Of a DNA stretch of 64,000 nt, positions 57,429 to 64,000 are shown piece by piece. Source of the DNA: Pseudomonas sp. PSKL.D1 (GTDB lineage Bacteria; Pseudomonadota; Gammaproteobacteria; Pseudomonadales; Pseudomonadaceae); the NCBI RefSeq assembly GCF_028898945.1, contig NZ_CP118607.1, forward strand, positions 2,714,001-2,778,000, read 5' to 3'. The position numbers and the translations under genes are program-made. How positions within the stretch are numbered: position 1 is the first letter of the stretch; the number at the start of each line of letters is the position of its first letter. The notes under the pieces were generated by a model that made no database searches, was not told the DNA's origin, and saw only the letters and a program-made list of their open reading frames with translations.

Positions 57429-58881
57429 CCCGGAAGCGCTGCTTGCCGAGGACATGGGGCGGTTCTTCTACGATCCGCTTGGCTGGGTTATGTACGCTTT
57501 CGACTGGGGGCAAGGCGAGCTTGAGGGTTTCGATGGCCCTGATGAGTGGCAGCGGGACTTCCTGAGTGACTGGGGCGCCGCGATCCGTATCAATAACTTC
57601 GACGGCATGAAGCCGGTTGAGGCTTACCGGGCTGCAACCAGTTCGGGGCACGGTATCGGCAAGTCTGCGCTGTCGTCATGGATCATCCTGTACATCATGA
57701 GCACCAGGCCCCAGTCCAAGGGTGTGGTCACTGCGAATACCGGCGAGCAGTTGCGCACCAAGACTTGGGGTGAGCTTGGGAAGTGGAAGAAGCGCTGCAT
57801 TACCGGTCACTGGTTCGAGTACAACAACGGCAAGGGAAACATGAACATCTACCATCCTGCGTATGGCGAGAGCTGGCGCGTGGATGGACAGACCTGCCGC
57901 GAAGAGAACAGTGAGTCATTTGCCGGCCTGCACGCGGCAACATCGTCGCCCTGGTATCTGTTCGACGAGGCGTCTGCGGTCCCGGACAAGATATGGGAGG
58001 TTGCCGAAGGCGGCCTTACTGATGGCGAGCCTTTCTGGTTCGTGTTCGGCAACCCTACTCGAAACACCGGTCGTTTCCGTGAGTGCTGGCGGAAGTTCAG
58101 GCATCGCTGGAAGACCCGGCAGATCGATAGCCGGCAGGCCAAGATGACCAACAAGGAGCTCATCAAGCAATGGGCTTCTGACTACGGTGAGGACTCGGAC
58201 TTCTTCAAGGTACGTGTTCGCGGGCTTTTCCCTTCCTCATCCGACCTTCAGTTCATCGGCACAGGTCTGGTGGACGCGGCAATGGGCCGGGTTGTCACTG
58301 AGTCCATGGTGAGCCATGCGCCGGTAGTGATTGGGGTTGACCCGTCATGGTCGGGCGAAGACGAATTCGCCATCTACCTGCGGCAGGGCCTCCACAGCAA
58401 GCTGATTGCCACATATCAGAAGTCTGACGATGACGTGCTAATGGCTCAGCGTATCGCTCAGCTTGAGGATCAGTACAAGGCCGATGCGGTGTTTGTCGAC
58501 TTCGGCTACGGCACTGGCATCGTCAGCGCAGGTCGAGCCATGGGTCGCAACTGGACGCTTGTGCAGTTCGGAAGCGCTTCCAGCGATCCAGGCATGCTCA
58601 ACAAGCGCGGCGAGATCTGGAACGCCATGAAAGAGTGGTTGAAAGCAGGTGGCGAGCTCAACGACCAGCAGACCGCTGACGAGATCTCAGCCCCCGAATA
58701 CCGAGTGAAGCTCGACGGAAAGATCGTTCTTGAAGACAAGGCGGAGCTCAAAAAGCGCGCCGGTATAAGCCCAAACCGTGCAGACGCACTTGCGCTCACG
58801 TTCTCCTTCCCCGTGGTCAAGAAATCCTTCTACGCCGGGAATGGCGGACATACATCCCATTACGACCCATTCAACAGTTGA
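57409..58881 (+). CDS. Terminase large subunit
   Basis: 490 aa with a GTG start. The ATPase has Walker A-like ATSSGHGIGKSAL near residue 85 and Walker B WYLFDEASAV. A nuclease domain follows with IGVDPSWSGEDEF and DAVFVDFGYGTG providing Asp metal ligands. It packages DNA into the podoviral head. Confidence 0.93.
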   Translation: MQNQKTDPEALLAEDMGRFFYDPLGWVMYAFDWGQGELEGFDGPDEWQRDFLSDWGAAIRINNFDGMKPVEAYRAATSSGHGIGKSALSSWIILYIMSTRPQSKGVVTANTGEQLRTKTWGELGKWKKRCITGHWFEYNNGKGNMNIYHPAYGESWRVDGQTCREENSESFAGLHAATSSPWYLFDEASAVPDKIWEVAEGGLTDGEPFWFVFGNPTRNTGRFRECWRKFRHRWKTRQIDSRQAKMTNKELIKQWASDYGEDSDFFKVRVRGLFPSSSDLQFIGTGLVDAAMGRVVTESMVSHAPVVIGVDPSWSGEDEFAIYLRQGLHSKLIATYQKSDDDVLMAQRIAQLEDQYKADAVFVDFGYGTGIVSAGRAMGRNWTLVQFGSASSDPGMLNKRGEIWNAMKEWLKAGGELNDQQTADEISAPEYRVKLDGKIVLEDKAELKKRAGISPNRADALALTFSFPVVKKSFYAGNGGHTSHYDPFNS

Positions 58882-58891
58882 GGTAACGGCC

Positions 58892-59188
58892 ATGTGTGGT
58901 GGCGGCGGACTTGGAAAACTTGTTGGCCAAGGCATCAATGCGATGTTCTTGGGCACCACTGATGCAGCTGGTCTGACCGGCGAAGGATCGATGTTTGATC
59001 CGGATCAGGGTCTTGAAATGTCATACCAGTCGGAAACAGCACAATCGACTAACGTCGCCAGCGATGTGCAGGCCGCCCGCGACGACGAGAAGCGCCGCCG
59101 AGCGGCTGCTGCTGGCCTTTCCAGCACCATCCTTGGCGGCTCGATGGCTGGCACCCAGACCGCAACCAAGACTCTTCTCGGACAGTGA
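58892..59188 (+). CDS. Small late phage protein, BPP-1-type position
   Basis: 98 aa from MCGGGGLGKLVGQGINAMFL, with GAGG upstream. Gly-rich N-terminus and an Ala/Arg-rich C-terminus (RDDEKRRRAAAAGLSSTILG). Between TerL and portal as in related podoviruses; function unknown. Confidence 0.72.
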   Translation: MCGGGGLGKLVGQGINAMFLGTTDAAGLTGEGSMFDPDQGLEMSYQSETAQSTNVASDVQAARDDEKRRRAAAAGLSSTILGGSMAGTQTATKTLLGQ

Positions 59189-59190
59189 CC

Positions 59191-60879
59191 ATGGAAGACA
59201 CCCCGCGCCGCCGCGCTGAAAAGCGCCTATCGATGCTCAAGAATGAGCGCACGTCGTGGGAAGCCAACTGGAGAGAGCTTTCCGACTTCATCCAGCCCAT
59301 GAGGTCGCGCCTGCTGTGCGATCAGCAGGCCAACAAGGGTGATCGACGTAACAACAAGATCATCAACAACGAGGCCACGGAGGATGCACTGGCGCTTGCT
59401 GCTGGCATGATGAGCGGACTTACCTCGCGCTCTCGCCCATGGTTCAACCTCGAGATCAAGTCTCACGAGGATATGGAGTTCGGACCGGTCAAGGACTGGC
59501 TCTACGAGGCGACAGAGCGTGTCCGCGCTGCATTCCTGCGCTCGAACTTCTACAACTGCATGCACGTTTCCTATCTCGAAATGGGCGTGTTCGGCACCGG
59601 TGCAGTGTGGATTGACCAAGATCCGGACAAAGTAATCGCTTGCGAGGCGTTCACCGCTGGCGAGTACTACGTAGCCAATGGTTCGGACGGCAAGGCGAAC
59701 ACCTTCTACCGCGAGTTCAAGCTGACCGCCGCGCAGATGGCCGAGCGGTTCGGCGAGGCAAGCTTGAGCGACCAAGCCAAGAACGCGCTCAGGGAGAGCA
59801 GACAGGACCAGTGGTTTGACTGCGTGCAGATGGTCGAGACGAACCCTGACTATGTGCCTAGCTCCCAGATCAGTAAACGGCTCGCGTTCATCGGGCTTGT
59901 TTGGGAGAAGACTTCACCATCTGACAAGGTGCTTGAGCACAAGGGCTACCACGAATTCCCTGTTGCGGTAATGCGCTGGGACGCCCTGCCAGGCGACTGC
60001 TACGGCACTGGCCCGGGGCGCAACTGCATGGGCGATGTGAAAGCGCTACAGCTCTATGAGCGCGCATCAGCCCGTATGGCCGAGACTGGCGCTAATCCAG
60101 CCGTTCAGGCTCCTGCTGCTCTTCGCGGTCAGCCGTCTTCAATGCTCCCGGGCGGCGTTACCTACGTTGACCAGGTTGGGTCTCAGAACTCAATCCTACC
60201 CATCTACCAGCCCAACTATGGATGGATGCAGGCGCTGGAAGCCAAGATTCAGCAGATCACCGCACGCATTCGCAGGTCGTTCTTCACTGACCTGTTCCTG
60301 ATGATCAGCCAGATGGACGATGTCAGGACCGCAACAGAGATCGTTGCGCGCAAGGAAGAGAAGATGTCCATGCTTGGGCCTGTGGTCGAGCGCATCGACT
60401 TCGAAGGCCTGGATGTGATCGTGGATCGCACCGTTGGGATCATGATCCGTCAATCCGTTCCAATCTGGGCTGGGATCATTGACGCGGAGCCTTGGCTTCC
60501 TGAGCCTCCCGAAGAGCTTGGTGATTCCGAGATCGAGGCCGACTATGTGTCGATCCTTGCTCAGGCCCAGAAAGCTCAAGCTGTGGTTGGCCTTGAGCGA
60601 TTCGCAAGCACCATCGGTAATCTCAGTGGCGTATTCCCCGAAGCGCGGGACAAATTCAACGCTGACCAGTGGATCGACGAGTACGCCGAGGCCGCAGGTG
60701 TTGTGCCGACCGTGGTGCGTGGCGACGAAGAAGTCGACGCGATTCGCCAGCAGCGCGCCCAGCAGCAACAAGCCCAAGCCCTTCAGGAGCAGATCAACCA
60801 GGGCATTCAGGGGGCCAAGCTCCTTTCCGAAACCCAGATCACCCCGGACAACGTTCTGGGCCGAATGACTGGAGCCTAA
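59191..60879 (+). CDS. Portal protein (head-to-tail connector, podovirus type)
   Basis: 562 aa. N-terminal SMLKNERTSWEANWRELSDF, MMSGLTSRSRPWFNLEI and GTGAVWIDQD match the bacteriophage head-to-tail connecting protein family of podoviruses. The dodecameric portal passes DNA. A C-terminal Gln-rich coil (RQQRAQQQQAQALQEQINQG) follows. It ends 1 bp before the next gene. Confidence 0.92.
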   Translation: MEDTPRRRAEKRLSMLKNERTSWEANWRELSDFIQPMRSRLLCDQQANKGDRRNNKIINNEATEDALALAAGMMSGLTSRSRPWFNLEIKSHEDMEFGPVKDWLYEATERVRAAFLRSNFYNCMHVSYLEMGVFGTGAVWIDQDPDKVIACEAFTAGEYYVANGSDGKANTFYREFKLTAAQMAERFGEASLSDQAKNALRESRQDQWFDCVQMVETNPDYVPSSQISKRLAFIGLVWEKTSPSDKVLEHKGYHEFPVAVMRWDALPGDCYGTGPGRNCMGDVKALQLYERASARMAETGANPAVQAPAALRGQPSSMLPGGVTYVDQVGSQNSILPIYQPNYGWMQALEAKIQQITARIRRSFFTDLFLMISQMDDVRTATEIVARKEEKMSMLGPVVERIDFEGLDVIVDRTVGIMIRQSVPIWAGIIDAEPWLPEPPEELGDSEIEADYVSILAQAQKAQAVVGLERFASTIGNLSGVFPEARDKFNADQWIDEYAEAAGVVPTVVRGDEEVDAIRQQRAQQQQAQALQEQINQGIQGAKLLSETQITPDNVLGRMTGA

Positions 60880-61185
60880 ATGACAGATGACGAACTGATC
60901 CTGCAACAGCTGCAGGAGGAAGCGGCGCGCCTGTCGCAAAGGCAGGCAGACGATGACCTGAAGTGGCTCATGGGCACGCCGGTCGGCCGCCGGATCACCT
61001 GGCGATTGCTGGAGAGGGCGCGTGTATTTGCCTCCACCTTTGACCAGCACGCCGGCGTCATGAGCTTCAACGAAGGGCTCCGCAGTCATGGCCTGCAACT
61101 GCTTTCCGAAATCAACCGCCTGTGCCCCCACCAGTACTCGGTGATGGCTCAGGAAAACATCCAGAAACCTGAGGAACAACCATGA
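60880..61185 (+). CDS. Bbp19-family phage protein
   Basis: 101 aa from MTDDELILQQLQEEAARLSQ. DDLKWLMGTPVGRRITWRLL then ARVFASTFDQHAGVMSFNEG matches the Bbp19 family named after Bordetella phage BPP-1. It overlaps the next gene by ATGA. Confidence 0.8.
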   Translation: MTDDELILQQLQEEAARLSQRQADDDLKWLMGTPVGRRITWRLLERARVFASTFDQHAGVMSFNEGLRSHGLQLLSEINRLCPHQYSVMAQENIQKPEEQP

Positions 61186-61901
61186 ACCCATTCGTGCATT
61201 TGCGCCTGGGCCATTTCTTGATGAGCGAAGCCGGTGCCGATGGCGCAGCTGCTGGTGCTTCCGCAGAGCCAGCCGCAGTTACGACTGAGCCTGATGCCAC
61301 TTCTCAGCCAGCAGCAGCGAGGCACGAATCCCTTCTGACCGACCCTGCCGCGCAGTCCGGCGCGGAGCCTGCGGCGGACAAACCAAATGTCGATGGCGAG
61401 CAACAGCAGCAAACGCAGGTACCAGAAAAGTACGAGTTCACCAACTTGCCCGAGGGCTACACCCTCGACGAGGCAGCGGCAGGCGAGTGGTCGGAAACGT
61501 TCAAGGACTTGGGCCTTACCCAAGAGCAGGTCGACAAGCTGGTCGCTGCCGACGCGAAACGAAGCGCCGCGCAAGGCCAGGCCTACCAAAGCCAGATCGC
61601 AGAAGCCCACAAGCAGCAGGTTGGCCAGTGGATTGGTCAGCTGAGGGCAGACCCTGAGTTCGGCGGCGCGAAGTTCGCCGAGAACGTTGGTGTTGCTCAG
61701 CAGGCCCTCGCTGCCTACGGCTCCCCAGAACTCAACCAGTTCCTCAAGGAAACAGGTCTCGGATCGCATCCGGCCTTGATCAAAGCATTCCATAAGGCCG
61801 GCCTGGAGCTGGGCGAAGGAAGGTTGCACCGCACCACCACTGAAGTCCCCGCCGAGCGCTCGCTGGCGGATCGGATGTACCCCAACTACGCCAAAAACTA
61901 A
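61182..61901 (+). CDS. Putative scaffolding protein
   Basis: 239 aa. A low-complexity Ala/Glu/Gln-rich N-terminal half is followed by VPEKYEFTNLPEGYTLDEAA and a helical C-terminus with LGSHPALIKAFHKAGLELGE. This is the pattern of phage scaffold proteins upstream of the major capsid gene. Confidence 0.8.
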   Translation: MNPFVHLRLGHFLMSEAGADGAAAGASAEPAAVTTEPDATSQPAAARHESLLTDPAAQSGAEPAADKPNVDGEQQQQTQVPEKYEFTNLPEGYTLDEAAAGEWSETFKDLGLTQEQVDKLVAADAKRSAAQGQAYQSQIAEAHKQQVGQWIGQLRADPEFGGAKFAENVGVAQQALAAYGSPELNQFLKETGLGSHPALIKAFHKAGLELGEGRLHRTTTEVPAERSLADRMYPNYAKN

Positions 61902-61913
61902 GGAGCGCCCACT

Positions 61914-62918
61914 ATGGCCACCATTGGCAACACCCTTCCTACGCTGCTCGATGTAGCGAAACGACTGAACCCGGATGGCGGCGGCATCATGCCGATTGCA
62001 GAGCTGCTGTCCCAAGAAAACGAAATGCTGCTCGACATGCCCTGGTACGAAGGCAACTTGCCGACCGGCTCGCGCATCACCACCCGCACCGGCCTGCCGG
62101 ATGTGATCTACCGCAAGCTGAATGCCGGTGTTCCGCCGAGCAAGTCGACTACTGCGCAGGTGGACGAGGCTTGCGGCATCCTCGAAGCTCGCGGCCAAGT
62201 GGACGTTGACCTGGCGATGCTCAACGGCAACACCGCCAGCTTCCGCCTGTCCGAATCGCGAGCCTTCATGGAGGCGATGAACCAGGCAATGCAGCGCGGC
62301 GTGATGTACGGCAATACCGATGTGACTCCCGAGTCGTTCACCGGCATCTCGCCGCGCTTCAACACTGTCAACACCGCGACCGCAGCCACTGCAGCAAACG
62401 TGATTGACGCCGGCGGCACCGGCTCGTCCAACACCTCCATCTGGCTGATTGGCTGGGGCGAGAACACTGTGCACGGGATCTACCCGAAAGGATCGCAGGC
62501 AGGCCTGGTGCACAAAGACCTGGGCGAGGGCGATGCTTTTGACGCCAGTCAGAACCGCTTCCGCGCTCTGATGGACCAGTACCAGTGGAAGGCCGGCATC
62601 GCGGTCAAGGACTGGCGCTACATCGTGCGCATCGCGAACATCGATGTGACCACCCTGACCAAGAACGCCGCTTCTGGCGCCGACATCATCGACCTGATGA
62701 CTCAGGCGCTCGAACTGATTCAGGGCCTGACCGGTGTAACTCCGGTGTTCTACGTGTCTCGCCGCATCCGTTCGTTCCTGCGTCGCCAGACCGTCAACAA
62801 GGTTGCGGCCAGCACCCTGACCTACGAGAACGTCTCGGGCAAGCCTGCCCTGATGTTCGGCGAAGTCCCGGTGCGTCGTGTCGACGCCATCCTCAACACC
62901 GAAGCCCGCGTGGTTTAA
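61914..62918 (+). CDS. Major capsid protein (BPP-1-like)
   Basis: 334 aa from MATIGNTLPTLLDVAKRLNP. An HK97-fold coat protein with DMPWYEGNLPTGSRITTRTG near the N-terminus and SRRIRSFLRRQTVNKVAAS near the C-terminus, of the kind found with Bbp16/Bbp19 proteins. RBS AAGGAG. Confidence 0.9.
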   Translation: MATIGNTLPTLLDVAKRLNPDGGGIMPIAELLSQENEMLLDMPWYEGNLPTGSRITTRTGLPDVIYRKLNAGVPPSKSTTAQVDEACGILEARGQVDVDLAMLNGNTASFRLSESRAFMEAMNQAMQRGVMYGNTDVTPESFTGISPRFNTVNTATAATAANVIDAGGTGSSNTSIWLIGWGENTVHGIYPKGSQAGLVHKDLGEGDAFDASQNRFRALMDQYQWKAGIAVKDWRYIVRIANIDVTTLTKNAASGADIIDLMTQALELIQGLTGVTPVFYVSRRIRSFLRRQTVNKVAASTLTYENVSGKPALMFGEVPVRRVDAILNTEARVV

Positions 62919-62928
62919 GGAGCCGACC

Positions 62929-63387
62929 ATGTACGTCGACAAGCAAGCCGAGTTCTCGGACAGCCAGGCGGTAACCGCTACCGCTGTTTCCACCAACATC
63001 TACGACCTGTATCCGCGCGGAAACGCCGTCAATACCAACGTCACCCGTGACATTGGCGTTGGTGAGGATATCTACCTGGTCGTTCAGTGCGACACCACCG
63101 CGACCGCCGCCGGCGCAGCGACCGTCACCGTCACTCTCGAGTCGTCCTCGACCGCTGACCTGGCGACCACGCCAACCGTGCACTTCGCATCGGCTGCGCT
63201 GGCCCTGGCCAACCTCAGTGGCGGCACCACGCTCTTGGCGATCAAGCTGCCGGCTGGCAGCTACAACCGCTACGTTGGCGTGCGCTACACCGTCGCCACT
63301 GGCCCTCTGACTGCCGGTGCGTTCTCCGCCTTCCTCGCCAAAGACATCCAGGCGTTCCGCGCCTATGTCAAAGGCTACAACTTCTGA
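62929..63387 (+). CDS. Bbp16-family capsid cement protein
   Basis: 152 aa from MYVDKQAEFSDSQAVTATAV, the N-terminus of the Bbp16 cement family. Beta-rich (TVTVTLESSSTADLATTPTV). Directly after the capsid gene with AAGGAG upstream. Confidence 0.88.
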   Translation: MYVDKQAEFSDSQAVTATAVSTNIYDLYPRGNAVNTNVTRDIGVGEDIYLVVQCDTTATAAGAATVTVTLESSSTADLATTPTVHFASAALALANLSGGTTLLAIKLPAGSYNRYVGVRYTVATGPLTAGAFSAFLAKDIQAFRAYVKGYNF

Positions 63388-63397
63388 GGATTGACGC

Positions 63398-63577
63398 ATG
63401 GCCAAGAAAGCAGAACCGCAGAAAACCAGTACCGCAAAGCTGTGCGAGGTACTGGAGATCAGCTACATCAACGACCGCCTGTGCCAGCCGGGCGAACAGG
63501 TGATGTACGACCCTGGCGAGGATGGCCAGATCGGCAACAACCTGCGCGTCATCGAGGAAGAAGACAGCGCAGCCTGA
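63398..63577 (+). CDS. Small virion-module protein
   Basis: 59 aa from MAKKAEPQKTSTAKLCEVLE; ISYINDRLCQPGEQVMYDPG suggests a small barrel. Immediately before a terminator. No named family. Confidence 0.7.
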   Translation: MAKKAEPQKTSTAKLCEVLEISYINDRLCQPGEQVMYDPGEDGQIGNNLRVIEEEDSAA

Positions 63578-63594
63578 TCCGCACGCAAAACCTC

Positions 63595-63617
63595 AAGGGC
63601 CCTTCGGGGCCCTTTTT
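63595..63617 (+). terminator. Intrinsic terminator after the capsid module
   Basis: AAGGGCCC-TTCG-GGGCCCTT then TTT: an 8-bp stem with a UUCG tetraloop 17 bp after the last stop. It separates the highly expressed capsid genes from the tail genes. Confidence 0.85.
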
Positions 63618-63633
63618 CATTGGAGCTTCGCCC

Positions 63634-64000
63634 ATGTCGTCGGTGATTGAAATTTGCAACATGGCACTGTCCAACATTGGTGCCAGCAGGCGTATCGACG
63701 ACCTGGATGAAGATAGCCAGGAAGCCGAGCAGTGCAGCCTGTTCTATGTGCATGCCAGGGACTTCGTGCTGCGCTCTGATTGCGAATGGGCATTCGCTAC
63801 AGCCTTTGCTGCGCTTGCAGAGGTGGCGGATAACCCAGACCCCGTATTCCCCTATGCCTACGCCATGCCGAACGACTGCATGCGCATCCGGCGCATCGTC
63901 AATCCAGTGCTGGATGCCAGCTACTTCACCCGCATCCATTGCTACGGCAATCCACCGCAGATACCTGAGATCAAATTCCGTGTGGTCAATGGATCGAGCC
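63634..64000 (+). CDS. Tail tubular protein A-like head-tail protein (cut by window edge)
   Basis: 122 codons in the window, no stop. MSSVIEICNMALSNIGASRR, then DLDEDSQEAEQCSLFYVHAR and DFVLRSDCEWAFAT is the N-terminus of the podoviral tubular/gp4-like adaptor family, which joins the portal to the tail. The remainder lies past 64000. Confidence 0.85.
   Translation, partial: MSSVIEICNMALSNIGASRRIDDLDEDSQEAEQCSLFYVHARDFVLRSDCEWAFATAFAALAEVADNPDPVFPYAYAMPNDCMRIRRIVNPVLDASYFTRIHCYGNPPQIPEIKFRVVNGSS

Overview
The window is a piece of a Pseudomonas chromosome, most likely P. putida group. The gene set, GC-rich codon use, a REP pair of the P. putida type and a complete fap functional-amyloid operon all point there. 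About 35.7 kb of chromosome is followed by an integrated temperate phage that runs off the right edge.

Chromosomal part. At the left edge (1-3626) lies a BvgS/EvgS-type hybrid sensor kinase, cut by the window, with its LuxR-type response regulator. Two divergent cobalamin gene groups follow. The leftward group is cbtB-cbtA-cobE-cobM and the rightward group is cobW-cobN-ATPase-VWA (a putative cobalt chelatase set). Each has its own cobalamin riboswitch. Between the riboswitches sit two almost identical 680-bp inverted-repeat elements in tandem. Next come a sigma-54 enhancer-binding regulator (VpsR-like N-terminus), a sulfatase-fold membrane enzyme, and fapABCDEF. A well-matched sigma-54 promoter and an upstream inverted repeat precede fapA. 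Then come an NadR-type kinase with PnuC, a chemoreceptor, uppP, a DUF1294 protein, a YjbR protein, LysR with azoR, a hydrolase, an MFS transporter, a REP pair and the ABC-F gene ybiT.

Prophage part (about 35.72 kb to the end). The integrase gene stops 20 bp from the ybiT start codon. The leftward operon carries excisionase, many small ATGA-stitched genes, recombination genes (Gp157-like, Rad52/Sak-like annealing protein) and a diversity-generating retroelement (DGR). A lambda-like immunity region (CI-like, Cro-like, operators) lies at 50.1-51.1 kb. The rightward early genes are O-like, DnaC-like, ninB and ninG. A late promoter plus terminator of the PR'-tR' kind follows, then holins, terminase and a podoviral head module of the Bordetella BPP-1 (Bbp) type.

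The standout system is the DGR at 41.6-48.1 kb: a reverse transcriptase with a YVDD motif, an Avd-like helical protein, a 104-nt template repeat and three target genes with C-terminal variable repeats. Comparing template and variable repeats by eye gives 35 substitutions, 34 of them at template adenines. The targets are DUF1566/C-type-lectin-like proteins encoded among early/lysogenic genes, not as a tail fibre. One target lies 3.5 kb away from the other two, beyond the recombination genes.
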